Assembly: GCA_016802295.1 (NCBI GenBank)
Contig: JAESIW010000207.1
Coordinates: forward strand, 2,531,628-2,595,627
Direction of reading: 5' to 3'
Source of the DNA: Brachionus rotundiformis
Lineage: Eukaryota > Rotifera > Eurotatoria > Ploima > Brachionidae
DNA: 64,000 nucleotides
In this document: piece by piece, positions 1 to 11,942 of the stretch
How the letters are laid out: the number at the start of each line of letters is the position of its first letter
Position numbering within the stretch: position 1 is the stretch's first letter
Translations under genes and position numbers: made by a program
The notes under the pieces: model-generated
What the model saw: the letters and a program-made list of their open reading frames with translations, nothing else
The model's database searches: none
What the model was told of the DNA's origin: nothing

Positions 1-1651
1 TGGTAGAAAATTTTAAATATTTTTTTGGTTAAATACCGAATGAGAAACTTCATGGCAAATGACCAACACAATGAAATATTCATCTTCAAGTAAAGACTTT
101 TCTGGATCGAATAAAAGAGCTGATTCTCTTGAAAAAAAAAAATTAATTTAAAAAGTCTTGGCTAATTTTTTTACAATCAAACCTGTATATTACCAGACCC
201 CAATTTTCCATAGCTCCAGCATTAAAGTCTGGCGCAGCAAAATGATCTTTTAACAAAATTAAATTAAAAAAAATATTTTTTAGTTTTTAGTTTTTTTTTA
301 TACCTGATTTAGGAACTACTTCTTTAATCTGAAAATAATCTTCAAAGTAAGCATAAGCTTTGGGAATTACGTCCAATGCAAAATGAGTACTATTTACATA
401 ATCATCTCTAGCCCATACTCTTATCTTAAATAAAAATTAAATTTTTTATTAAGATAAAAAATGTATATCAAAAATTTAAAGTTTTTAATTGTAGGATGAA
501 ATCACTCTAGTTCTGTAAACAATTACACAATTAAAATTTTTTAATTATACTTTTAAATTATTTGGACCAGTAGTTGATACTGGTTTGAAGTCTGATACAG
601 TGAACGCAAGCAGATAAGTTGACATTATTGGAGTAATGTTAAATATTGTCTGTGACCATTTGTGATCTAGTTTAATTTTCATTACTTCTTCCATGTTAGA
701 CAATGCCGTAAATTCTAAATAAAAAATAAATATTTTTCTTTTTAAATACCTTAACATAAAGTACCTGAGTGATGTTCAATACGTATCAAAAATTTAGCTT
801 TAAAACTCGGCTCATCAAACGAAGGGAATACTTTCCTAGCTTCCAAAGGCTGCAATTGTGATACAATTATTGTTCTTAATTAGAAAAAAAATTTTATTTA
901 AATTTTTTTCCTTTCTCAGCAAAAAAAAAAATTAAAAAATGTACTTGGTCACATTATTGGTAACATAAGTACTATAATAAATTCCTTTCAAATTGTTTGT
1001 TATTGTTGAATTATAATTTTCAAATATGATTTTATAATTTCTATTATGTTTAAACATGTGACCATTGTCCAATTGAAATATAAAATATGAAAAGAAAGAA
1101 TTGTAGGATATAGTTTTAATTTTAAGACTTTGACCAAGCTGATCATTGTCCAAGAGCTCAAAAATTTTAATGCCAGACAAATCATAGATCAAATTTGGAT
1201 CCGAATGAATAACCGTAAAAGAGATCGATTTTAAACAATGGAAATTTATTGACGTGGTTCCATTGAAAAATCTATCATAAACATTAATTCGCAAATTGAT
1301 TTCGTACAAATAAGGCCTTAGACTGGCTGGTAGTCGAGAGTTGTTCCAATTTGCGCCCAAAAATTCATCATCTTGCTCCAAGAGATCAACTAAAGCTTTA
1401 GTTGATGAACATGGTAACTTTTTGTTCGATAGAGAAGAATTAATAGAAGCTTTTGAATAGCATATTCTGTATCTAATAAAGCTGAATATCAGTCCTATGA
1501 ACAGAACAATGCAAAGAATGGATAGGGCTAAAAGCAAGCGATTTTTGCGCTTATAATCACTGTCTTTGATTCCAACTTCTGGTTCATTGCTGACTATTTT
1601 GCCATCGCCAATCAACTTTACTTTAACTGTTGTGTCCAAGTTATTAGACAT
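1..1651 (-). CDS. M1-family membrane aminopeptidase, 5' part (gene runs off the window)
   Basis: Zinc metallopeptidase of the aminopeptidase N type, which removes N-terminal residues from peptides outside the cell. Six coding exons can be joined in frame with GT-AG borders: 1651-945, 874-765, 714-551, 424-304, 246-183 and 127-37. The first carries a cytoplasmic tail, one membrane anchor (about residues 39-60, LLLALSILCIVLF) and the start of the M1 fold (RLPASLRPYLYEINL). Later exons give ARKVFPSFDEPSFKA, YLLAFTVSDFK, the exopeptidase motif GAMENWG and the zinc motif HEVSH. The second zinc-ligand glutamate and the C-terminal half lie beyond position 1. The residue after HEVSH is Ser where the family usually has Gln. 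Family assignment is firm; the substrate and the particular paralog cannot be told. Confidence 0.9.
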
Positions 1652-2579
1652 TATTAATCTCTAAAATTTCATGTAAATTAATCTGAAAATTAGATAAAGT
1701 CACCTAAAAGAAACAAAACTATACATAGAAATATTTATTTTAGTATATTTTTTTGTTAATTAATTTAAAGAGTATTTATATTAACTTAATTAAAAAAAAA
1801 GCTCTTGTTATTTGTCATTTTAATTTAGATTTAATGCAAATTTTTTACTTAAATAAATTGATTATAGTGTTCAATAGAACATTTGTTTCCTTATTTTTTT
1901 CTGGTAAATGATTAACTTGTTCTAGTAATTTTCCATTAACTTAACAATCTGTTTTAAATTCGAATAGGAAATAATTTATTTTATTTTAAACTTTTATTAA
2001 TTATAATCATAAACGTAAGAGACATAAGACTGACTGGCTGCTGGATATAGACTAAATAGTAATAATTCCAGGGTTTTTTTTTTAAAAGCTTTATATTAAT
2101 TATAAACTGTATGAAACAAAATTATATAATTCCTTTTTATTTTTTATTTTAAATTTAATCAATATTTAAAAGGAAAAAAAAACGAGCATGCCAATCTCAA
2201 TTTGTGTTACGTCTATTGAAATTTTTGTAAAAGGTATCAATCAATATATGAGGCTGTTTAATCTCTTTTAAATTGGAAAAAATAAATTCTGCTTTATACC
2301 AAAGAGAATGATAGTTAATAAATCATTTCATTAGGCTGCCGGTCTATTGATACCCTCTCAACACTTAAATACACATTACTAAACATTGGGATAATTGAAG
2401 AATATCTAATTGATTGTGTCTTTTAACAAGTTAGGAATTATGCATCAAAAAATAATATAATAAGAAAAAAATTGTTTTTTAATAAAAAAATTTTATTTTA
2501 ATAAAATCAGCAAAATTCGATTTAAATTAAAAAATTAATTATTGCGTAATCGTAATTATTCAAAGTTTTTCTGCCGTGT
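1652..2579. other. intergenic, no gene seen
   Basis: AT-rich DNA between the aminopeptidase start and the centrin stop, both minus strand. It should contain the aminopeptidase promoter and the centrin 3' end. I see no open frame with family similarity, RNA gene or clear repeat. Confidence 0.6.
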
Positions 2580-3657
2580 CTAATCATCTTGCATGATGCC
2601 TAAAAATTCTTCAAAATCAACTTAAATAATTATTAATAAATAATAAAAATATAATAAAATTTTTTTTTTTTTAAAAAACAATTACTCTCTCCATCGCCGT
2701 CCTTGTCGAATTCGTTTATCATGGCTCTGAGCTCATCATCACTTGTTTTTTCGCCAAGTTCTCTTGAAAACATAAATTCTCATTTAAAATAGTCTTTTTT
2801 TGCCATGGTTGAAATTTTACTTGGCAATTTTCCTCAAAGTTCTAAAGCTTATTTTTCCACTTGCGTCCTCGGCAAACAATTTGAACGCTTTGCGAAAGTC
2901 CTCTTGTGGATCTCGGTCCAAAATCATATTTTTAGCTTTTGAAATAAATAATTATCAAAAATCCCATGACCAAATGACCATAATATTAAATTTTTTCTTA
3001 CATATCTCATTGAAATCATCTAGTGTTACTTTACCAGTGTTATCTATATCATAGTCTGACATTAAACGCTGAATATCTGTTTTTTTTAAATCAAATCCCA
3101 GAGCTCGCAGTGCAACCTTTTTATTTTAAAAAATATTTTTTTAATTGTATCTATTCAATGTTTGATAAGATTAAGACAATAGACTTCATTTTACGCTTTA
3201 CTTCTTTACTTAAGATTGATCAATCAAATTTGTTTTGTAAAAAGATGGGTAATTAATTTAGAAAGGGAAAAAAATGGGAATAAATGAGCATCTAGGCAAA
3301 TAAATAATGTGCCGACAGCTTTCATTTATCTGCATTTTAATTAGAAACCAGAAGCTTGCTTTTTTAAAAATTTAGTTGTAAATCAGCAAGATAAGCTTTT
3401 CTGAACTAATCATTAAATAATTTCAAGAAAAATGCTTAAAAACCAAAAGCAAAACCAATTTGTGTAAATCTACTTTTAGTTAAGTAAAGATTGCATTTTA
3501 CCTTCAGTTCATGGTAGTCTATCTTTTCATCATTGTCAGTGTCGAACAGTTTAAAAGCTTCGTATATCTCTTGCTTTTCCAATTCGGTCAGATCGCGTTT
3601 TTTCTTCTTCCTGATTTTGTCATAGTCAATTAGGGCAAAATCGGGACGTCTGTTCAT
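2580..3657 (-). CDS. centrin (EF-hand protein of centrioles and basal bodies)
   Basis: Small calcium-binding protein of centrioles, basal bodies and nuclear-export complexes. Five exons join in frame: 3657-3502, 3116-3002, 2935-2821, 2762-2686 and 2620-2580, giving 167 aa, close to the usual 165-172. A basic N-terminus (KIRKKKKRDL) precedes EF-hand 1 (DTDNDEKIDYHE) and EF-hand 2 (DIDNTGKVTLDD), both with good ligand spacing. EF-hand 3 (AEDASGKISFRT) starts with Ala instead of Asp and probably binds calcium poorly. EF-hand 4 (DKDGDGEIDFEE) is canonical and spans the exon 4/5 junction. ELKVALRALGFDLKK is typical of centrins rather than calmodulin. An RFX-type X-box lies about 325 bp upstream of the start codon. 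Which vertebrate centrin it matches best cannot be decided by eye. Confidence 0.93.
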
Positions 3658-3981
3658 TCTGGACCCAAAATAAAAGACAGATTAAAAATAAAAATTATTT
3701 AAAAAAAATTTTTTTATTATAAATTAATAGATATTCTTTGAGTTTGTATAGAAAAAAAAATTTTTTTTTTCAAAATATTAGAACAAAGCATACGAATGAG
3801 TTTTAAATATAATTAGAATCGCATAAATTTCTTCAATTTTAAAAAGCACCTTAGATTCGGAATTAATGAGAAAAAAAATTAAACATTTTACATTTTGAAC
3901 AAAAAAAATCAAATAATATAAAGAAATTTTTAGAATATGAGATTTTTACAGTATTTTAACGAGGTCAATTAAAATTAGTTC

Positions 3982-3995
3982 GTTGCCATGGAAAC
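3982..3995. promoter_or_regulatory. X-box (RFX binding site) upstream of centrin
   Basis: GTTGCCATGGAAAC matches the X-box consensus (GTHNYYATRRNAAC) at every position. RFX factors use this motif to drive ciliary and centriolar genes. It lies between the stop of the WDR62-like gene (4002) and the start of centrin (3657), on the promoter side of centrin. That location supports function; binding itself is inference. Confidence 0.6.
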
Positions 3996-4001
3996 AAAAC
4001 A

Positions 4002-7000
4002 TTAGACATATTCTAAATCTGTATCAATTTTGTTTGTCTCAAGAGACTGGCTTGTATTAGATTGGGAAGCATTGTTGAGTGGTGTGCTTTGACTGGCCAG
4101 CATTGTCTTGAATTGTTTCACTATTGAGTATATGCTCGTATTGAAAGTTTGAATTATTTGAAGAGTTTGAGCGGATGCAATCTGTGATTGACCACAAGTG
4201 TGGGTAGTTTGGATTAGATTGGCCGTGTGCTGGAGCTTTTTGTATTCGTCAATGTTACTTGAAACCTTGAAAGAAAAACAATTAGTTTAAAATTTCTAAA
4301 TAAATAATTTTTGATTTTAGCTCATTTATTTTATTGATATTAGGTTGAAAAATTCAAAGTATAAGATCAGAATGAATTAGAATTTTATCAAAATATGAGT
4401 AGTGATTAAATTAGTTTTTTAAAATAACAATAAATTTTAAAAAAATGTCATATTTTTATTTAATTTTAAAGTTAATTAAATCAGTTGCTACCTGTATTTT
4501 TCAGAGTAAAAAGTAGAGTTTTTACTCAAAAGTCACATAAAACCATTATCTAAATATCCTGTATTTATTTTTAACACTAATTGTTCAAACTCTCAAGCTT
4601 TGGAATGCTATTTTTATTTTTACATTAAATTAGAAAATTGATTAAGCCTTATGAATAGTTTATGATTTTTTTATGAAGAGACCACGTCTATTTCAAAATT
4701 TTTTTTTAATTTTTCTTTTGCCAAAATCATAGATAATCTTAGATAACAGACCATTGGTCATCAAATCCATTGGTTTTACTGCCTGATCATGTTGTGTCCT
4801 TATATAGACGATTTATAGTTGCAATGTGATAGATTGTAAATAGTCCACGTTCCTGTGAGCCACTAAATTATATCACACTGTAAATAGAATATTATTGTAT
4901 ACAAAGATAGCAAATAAAGTATGAAACTAAATGTTCTCTACGAATGGTTTATAAAGTAATTTAAATGATATATGTCTGTGGAGGGTCAGAAGTATTTGTT
5001 GTTATTTTTTCTAAGAAGAAATTTCTTATCTTTATCTAAGAAAATGCAAACTCTCAAATTTAAAAATTGGTATAAAATATTTTGAATGCTCAATTAAATT
5101 AAATGAATTGTTTTCAGAATTTTTTAAATAAAGCTTTGAAATGACATACAAATATAAAAATCTGCTATGAAATAAATTGACAAAATTTTACTTTGCCTTC
5201 TAAACACCAGTTGACTTATTCTACGAAATTAAAAGCAATCAAAATAACTAATGTGAACAGGAGTGTCGAAACCGTTGTATTTTCCATTTTTCAACTCTCA
5301 ACTAGATCTATTTTTGTAAATAGTTTTCAAACTAGAGGGTTTTAACGAAGGCTTGCACCGTTCGGTCGAACCCTAAGCTTAGTTTTCACTCAATTAATAA
5401 TAAAATAAAATAGCCGAGTATGGTTCCTAATTTTGCATGCATAAATTTTTGTACAAAATTGCAGAATTGGTATATTCAAGACTTATAAATTGCTTTGTGA
5501 TCAAGAGATCAATGCTGAAGTTTACTACATTAAAGCATTCACTTTTAAATAATATTAATTTAATTTTCTCAGATTTTGTAAAAAAATTCAAAAAATTTAA
5601 TTTAAATATTTCAATGTTTGACTTTTTTAAATAATTATATAAACAGTTTATTTTTATTATCTAAATTAATGGAGTGTTAATCGGTCTTAATGACAAGGGC
5701 ACGAGCATGTTGATTAGCCTTGAAATTGAAATTGAGAGAAATTGTTTAGTCTGTCTGTCTGTCAAAAGTGATCTCACATTATCTTATCTTATCTTATCAG
5801 GTCACAAAAATTGTCTAATTAGTTAAAAATATTTTCTTAATTGATTAATTAAGTTGATAAATGTTAAAAACGTGTACCTGGTCGTAAATGAGATCTAAAA
5901 TAAACATATTCTGCTTGAATTCGTACAAAATGGACTCTATTTTGTCGCTGGACAAGTTGGGCTTTTGGGTCAATGAGCTGGTGTTGGTGGTGTTGGTGGT
6001 TTGAGTGTTTGTTGTGTTGGTCGACGAGTTGAGTATGATGTTGTTTGAATGGGAGGCAGCGGCGGCCAAACTGGCAAATGTGGTCGGTTTTTTAAGAGTC
6101 GAGTAATTGTGACCAATTGGCGACGAGTTGAGCGACAACGAGTTCATTTTGACATTGGTCGTGTTCGATTGTTGGCAAAAATCGGCCGAACGATTTAACA
6201 AATAGGGCACTTTGCCAACATTATTGATCAACGAGTGAACAAGCTTTTTCTTAATGTCACACTCGTTGTCCATTTGCACCGCTTGGTCGTATATGGAACA
6301 GCTGGAACTGGACGAAGAGGAGAGCGATGACTCGCGCAAATTCGCCGCCTCGTCGTTGTCGTTGTCGTTGTTGTGATGGGAGGAGGCCGACGACGAGCTG
6401 CTCGATAGCATTTCGCTTTTTTTCGGCGACAGTTCAAACTGAGCCGATTTGGCGCACGTTCTGGGCGCTTGTGGCGGCAAATTGGATCCAGGCGCGTGCA
6501 ACAGACTCAGTCCCGAATTGGTAATGTTTTGTATTGAAGTGGACAGTTTTCTCAAGTGTTTGTTTTGTTCGTAGAAAGTGGTGGCGGGCGCGACCGGTCT
6601 CACTGGTTGCTGGCCGCCTGCAGTTACACTGCCGCCGCCGGTCGAGGTCGCAGTCGCTCGCTGCTTTATTTGCCTGAGAGTCTTTGGACCGGCGAGGAGA
6701 TTTTTCTTGCCGGTATTGCTGGGCTTGGCGTCCAGGGACACCATTGAGACGGCTTTTTTCAAGTAGCCGTCGTCGTTGAGCCGCTGCGGCGACGATTTGG
6801 CCGATGTGCTCTTGCTCTTTTGAGAACAGCTCGCAATGCTCGATCGGCTTTCGTTGCTGAGCGAGCTGACCGATGGCGATCGTTTAACAGTCGACTTGCT
6901 GCGTGTCTTGTTCAACGAGGACTCGGTGTGATGAGTGCACAGTGTCTTTTTTTTTGTGGCATCGGAGCGTTCGGCGTCGTCGCTACACTCGTCAATGGTT

Positions 7001-10000
7001 CTAGGTACGGCAGCGGCTAGAACAGGCGTTTGTGTTTGGGTCGGATTGGCGGCCGTTTTCATGAGATAGCGGGCCGAGAGCGATTGGCGACGTAGGGCGC
7101 TGTCGGAGTCGGCGTCGAGGCGGTTGGCGGGCGTGCGGGGCGGATTCGGCGACGGATTTAGTATCTTGGAAAAGTCCGAATTGAAGTGGAGCGCGCTTGG
7201 CGACGAGAACAAGCCGTTTTGGCACTCGTTTCGTCTAAACGTCAAATTGGCGCACACCGTCGACGACAAACGAGCCTCGCTGTCGACGTCGACGTCTTCG
7301 CTTATCGTCGGCCACGAGCTTGTGTCCATTTTGTCAACACAAGGACTTGGAAACTCGATTTGATTGGCGTTGTCGTCGTCGTCGTTGAGCGACATGCTGT
7401 TCATTTCGGACTCGGACATGACGGCGAAGGAGGTGTCGTTGACCGGCGGGCCCCACACGGCTCGACTGCGCCGCGCCGACTGCTCCTGCTGCTGCTGCTG
7501 CTCGACCGGCTCGTCCATTTTGTTCAGCTTGTTCTTGGCCCATGCGGGCAGCTGCTCGCTTTGGTCAAACATGGCCTCAACGGCGTGCGTCGATTGGCTG
7601 TTCGACTGCTGCTTGCTGTTGCTGTTGCTGTTGGTGCTGGTGTTGGCGATGGCTCGATTGCTGCTGTTGTTTATGAGCGAGTTCAATCGCCACACAAACA
7701 CACAGCCGTCGCCGCTCACCGTTATCAAGTGCTGATTGTCCCAGGTGAACTTGAGATCGGCGACCACTTCCGCATGGCCGTATATGTAGCCGACACATTC
7801 GCACGTGCTCAAGTCCCATATGTACACACACTTGTCTGTGCAGCTGGCGGCTATTAGGCAGCCGGTGCGGTCGGTGTCCATTTTGATCAGGTGGCCGTCT
7901 TCGTTTAGCGAGCCGCGAAATTGACGCACTCGTTTGCCGTCTTTGATCGAGTAGGTGCGCACCATCCGATCCTGAGATATGGTGTTTATGCACGCGTTCG
8001 AATTGTCTACATTCAAATCGTAGAATGTCTGCTTTTCGACTGCGTAGCTACTGCGCTGAAATTGATTAGAACAATCGGAAGAGGAGTGAGAGCCGCCGGT
8101 GTTTGTTGTGCTCATTGTGCGCACCATAATCGACTTGTCATTGCCACAACTGATCAAATGTAGCTGCTGGTCGGCTCGATTGTAGCAAAAGCGTAGAGCC
8201 GATATGGACGACGAGTGATCGTCTATGGTCTGTATTGGCGTGTAGGCCGAGCTAGTCGCGTCGAATATGTGTATTAAGCGATCGCGACTGGACGACGCCA
8301 GCAGCAGCTTGCCACACTCGACTTGCGAATACTGCAAGCATAGTATTTCGCAATCGTGCGCCTCTATGGTGCCAATCATGTCCAAATTGTCCAAGTCGAA
8401 TATTTTTATGTTGCCATTGCGGTCACCAGTGGCCAAGTGATTGCCAATCGGGCTTATTTTCAGACACCGTGCGCCCAATTTGTTGCTACTATTGGCCATT
8501 GTTTGCTCATTGCTGTTTCCTGTACCATTTGTCGCCGTACCTGTACCTGTAGCTGTACTTGACAGCATGTTTATGTTGTTTATGGAGCCCATTGGTATAC
8601 TGGTCACTTGTTGTTGCTGTATATTGCTGCTAACATTGCTGCTAATATTGTTGCCATTGTCCACTCCGTCCCACTGATTGCCGCTCACCATTAGCGATTG
8701 GTCAATATCGCACAAGGCCGACAAATCGTTCTCTATGTAAATTATCTTAAGCAATTGACTGCTGTATATGTTGGCCGAGCCGAGCTTAGATCTCAATTTA
8801 GCTTGATTGGGCGCTGTTGGCTGTGAGACAGATGACCAAATGCGCAGCGTGTTGTCCGTAGAGCACGTAATGAACGAATTGTACGGCAATTTGTTGGCAT
8901 TTGGGTTATTTGGATAGATGTCCAAGGCCGAACATGACGCACTGTGAAATAAATGCGAGTCGATTTTTTTCACTTTGGTCAAATCGGCAATGTCCCATGT
9001 GTACATTGAATGGTCGTTGTACACAGCTGTGACCAGATGCGTGTGTCTGTTGTACGCAAGAGCGACACAGTCGGGATACTTTAGGTCGGTGTTGTGGGCT
9101 GTTTGGATCACGTGACTCGTGTCCTTGACCTGGCTAATGTCGACGCCCAAATAGTGCGGACGCGGCAAACACGACACCAGGTCCAAATTTTTTTGCCTAA
9201 ACAAATGTATGTTGCCATTGCTGCAGCCGACAAATAGGCTAAAATTGTCCGCGTACAAACAATACGCGTACTCGGTGTTCAAATCGACCGCTCGCGACAA
9301 ATACCGGTTCTCGTTAAACTCGCACAATATGCCATTGGTGGTCAGAGCGTAGGTCAAGTGAGCACAATCGTCACTGCCGCACACTACATCGCAAAAATAG
9401 TAGTTCTTGTACTCGCCGAGTATGGCCGCTCGGCCTTTCAGCGGCACTGTTTCCATCAGAGACGAAGTGGTCAAGTACCAAAATTTAACATGTCTATTGC
9501 CCACTGTGACAAAATAGGAGGCGTCGCGCGAAAACGACATGCCTTTTACTTTGCACGATATTTTGTTCGATGCCGCTTTAAAGCGTGTCTTTATGTTCCA
9601 CACATTTACCACCATGTCGTGCTGTGAACCAATCGAAACGAGCAGATTTGAGCTCAAATTTGGCGAAAAGTAGACGCATTCGATTGAAAATTTGTGACCG
9701 GCAAACTCGGCTATTTGCACTTTGTCCTTTACGTCCCAAACGCGCACCCGCGGATCGTGACCACTCTCGCCAGTCGCAATGTACCGACCGTCTATTGAAA
9801 AGCCGACTGTGGTCAGTGTCTTGCGGGCCGAGCTAATTATGAAATCGTTGTTGGCCTGTTTGCCCGGATAGTACAACACGATGACACATCCGGCCAAGTA
9901 GGCTATGGTGCCGTCTGCACTCTGTGCCAAGCGGCTGTTCGATGTGCTAGTCAAGCCGTACACGCGTTCCAATGTAACTCGTTCGTCCAATGGAACACTT

Positions 10001-10167
10001 GCTTTGTTCGCGCGACGCTTCAACGTTTGCAATATGACCCCATTGCCACCACAATTACCAATGCCAGCACCAATGTTATACACACCAGTATTTGCACCAC
10101 CATTGCTCCCATTACCAATACCCACACTGCTACTATTTACATTCGATAATGAGCCCAAATGTGACAT
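4002..10167 (-). CDS. WDR62/MAPKBP1-like WD40 scaffold protein
   Basis: Large WD40 scaffold of the family that includes WDR62 (spindle pole, centriole duplication, JNK scaffold) and MAPKBP1. Two coding exons: 10167-5878 (1430 codons) and 4265-4002, separated by a 1.6 kb intron in phase 0. Total 1517 aa, very near the roughly 1515-1520 aa of human MAPKBP1 and WDR62. After a Gly/Asn/Ser-rich leader (residues 1-50) comes RVTLERVYGLTS and a long series of WD repeats to about residue 850, with family blocks such as FVTVGNRHVKFW, LPRPHYLGVD and LASSSRDRLIHIFD. The second half is Ser/Thr/Gln-rich and probably disordered. The last exon encodes a helical tail (SNIDEYKKLQHTANLIQ) like the family's C-terminal dimerisation helix. 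The long exon is far richer in G+C than its surroundings, which creates many spurious open frames. WDR62 versus MAPKBP1 is not resolvable by eye. Confidence 0.93.
4266..5877 (-). other. long intron of the WDR62-like gene
   Basis: Donor follows GACCAG at 5878 and the acceptor precedes 4265 (ttctttcaag). It holds a short TCTG run (5749-5762), an ATCTT run (about 5775-5800) and a possible small hairpin at 5336-5373 (agggtt pairing with aaccct). No convincing internal gene is seen. Confidence 0.7.
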
Positions 10168-10429
10168 TTGTATGTTATAATTTGTTTATTATTTTGCTAA
10201 ATTATGTCTCAATGTCAATTCAATTACATTTATGAACGAATTTAATTTCTAAATTAATTAATCAAAATGAATAAATTTTTTGTTTAAATTTAAATTTTTT
10301 TTTTTTTTTTGATTACAAATAAAATTAAAAAAGTAATTAAAATTATTTTATTTATTTATTGTTTTTTTTTTTCGCTGGTTTTCTTACTAATGTACTTCCA
10401 AAGGTCCATCATTCACTAATGATTTATGA

Positions 10430-10479
10430 CACACACACACACCATGCAAACACACCACACACACACACAAACACACATA
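10430..10479. repeat. CA microsatellite
   Basis: Imperfect run of ACAC units broken by CATGCAAA and CC, about 260-310 bp upstream of the WDR62-like start codon. Confidence 0.9.
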
Positions 10480-10938
10480 GACCAATCTTGTGATATTTAT
10501 CTTAACTTTATGTCTAGGTCTCTTTTTAATTATTAATGTTTAATCAATTAACAAATTGTTCATGCGTTAAGATTTAGTTTCACACCAATTAATGCGAGAC
10601 AATGCTATCGACCCAGATTAATTGACCCACATTAATATGACCAAGCTGGAAATTACTTTAGGTCAAACGGCTTCTCTTGCTTCAAATACAAATAGATCAA
10701 TATTCACTAATAGCAATGTTTACTTGGCTAATCTTGCCGCGCAACCTCAACAACAAAATAAGAAAAAAAACTTTATTATCAATAATAATAAACTATTTAT
10801 TAACTATTTAGAGTAGAATTTCTTTTTTTCTTTATTGTCCGTAAATTTTATTCACTTAATTTAAAATAAATAAACCGAGAAATAATAAAAATAGGAATAA
10901 ATATAGAAAGATAGTTAGGTATGGAACAAGATCTAAAT

Positions 10939-10955
10939 CGAGAGAGAGAGAGTGA
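10939..10955. repeat. GA microsatellite
   Basis: CGAGAGAGAGAGAGTGAGA. A second, interrupted GA run lies at about 11490-11533. Confidence 0.85.
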
Positions 10956-11876
10956 GATTAGCCTTAGCCTTGGCGTTAAGATAACATAATTGTTTTTATT
11001 TTTTCCTATTCGTTTTTTTTGTCATATACATAAAACTAGTTATTATAACAATACAATATTTAGACTCGGCTAAATAATAATACAAAAATAGTACCAAAAA
11101 AAATAAAAAAAAAATATAGTAAAAAAACGAAAATAAATAAAAAAACAAACCAAAAGCCCAACTAACATATATATGTGTTTATGTGCGTATTATACGTATT
11201 CTACATATATGGTAGAGCCAAACACAAAAAAATTATAAAAAGAATAAAATAATAAAAAGAAAATTCAAAAAATAGTAAAAATTTGCTACTAGTAGTATTT
11301 GATGATGGTCTGGCTTGTACGGTATATCTGTACCAGTATGATGTAATCGTCCAGAAGATATAAATATGTATATTTTTTTCTAAATTATGCTTTTAAAATT
11401 CTACCTTTTTATTGTTCTAAAAAAAAAATATATATATATATTTTTAAAAAATAAATAAATTATAATATTTTATGTGACTGCAAATTAAAACGAGAGAGTA
11501 ATAGAGAAAAGAGAGAAAGAGAGAGAGAGAGACAAGCACAAAAAGCTAGCTGAGAGAGTATTTTAAGATATTTAGGTTATTGGCTACGTAGGGCTTAATT
11601 GCTCCCAAACGATCAAATTAAATAATTAAACGCCAACACAAATACGCTTAACCTCGTTGATTTGACATTTAAGCGATTAAGCATACATTGAATGACACAC
11701 AGTCTCGGCCCATTTTTGCCTTTTCTATCCTATTCCAACATATTTAGTTCAGATCCTTTTCCAAAAATTTTTTAGCTTTTTTTTTCAAATGATAATAACT
11801 GATAATGAAGATAAGATACCAATTGTTTATTCTAATCATGCATCTATTTTCAGTAAATTCAAGTAATTAAATCTGG

Positions 11877-11942
11877 CTTGGCAGTGCACTTTGCTGCTAG
11901 CTTGGTTTAGAGAACGAAGCTACGGGGCACTAGAGCGCCAAG
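11877..11942. other. G+C-rich foldable island, candidate structured RNA
   Basis: In a very AT-rich region this segment can form nested helices. Inner hairpin 11898-11922: tagctt pairs with aagcta, then gttt with gaac (one G-U) around an AGA loop. Outer helices are agtgc (11883-11887) with gcact, and cttggc (11877-11882) with gccaag, separated by internal loops. No known RNA family was recognised and no box A/B pair is present. It may be a 5' leader structure, an unknown ncRNA or chance. Confidence 0.3.

Noticed and set aside
2800..3256. Two plus-strand open frames over the centrin gene
   Set aside because: Centrin exons on the minus strand with four EF-hand units explain the region; the plus frames cross its introns.
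7186..7857. 223-codon plus-strand open frame, and many others from about 6228 to 10180
   Set aside because: They lie antisense or out of frame within the G+C-rich WDR62-like exon, have low-complexity Val/Leu/Arg composition and no family match. They are shadows.
10622..10816. 64-codon plus open frame with a Gln/Asn-rich end
   Set aside because: AT-driven composition, no homology, no splice context.
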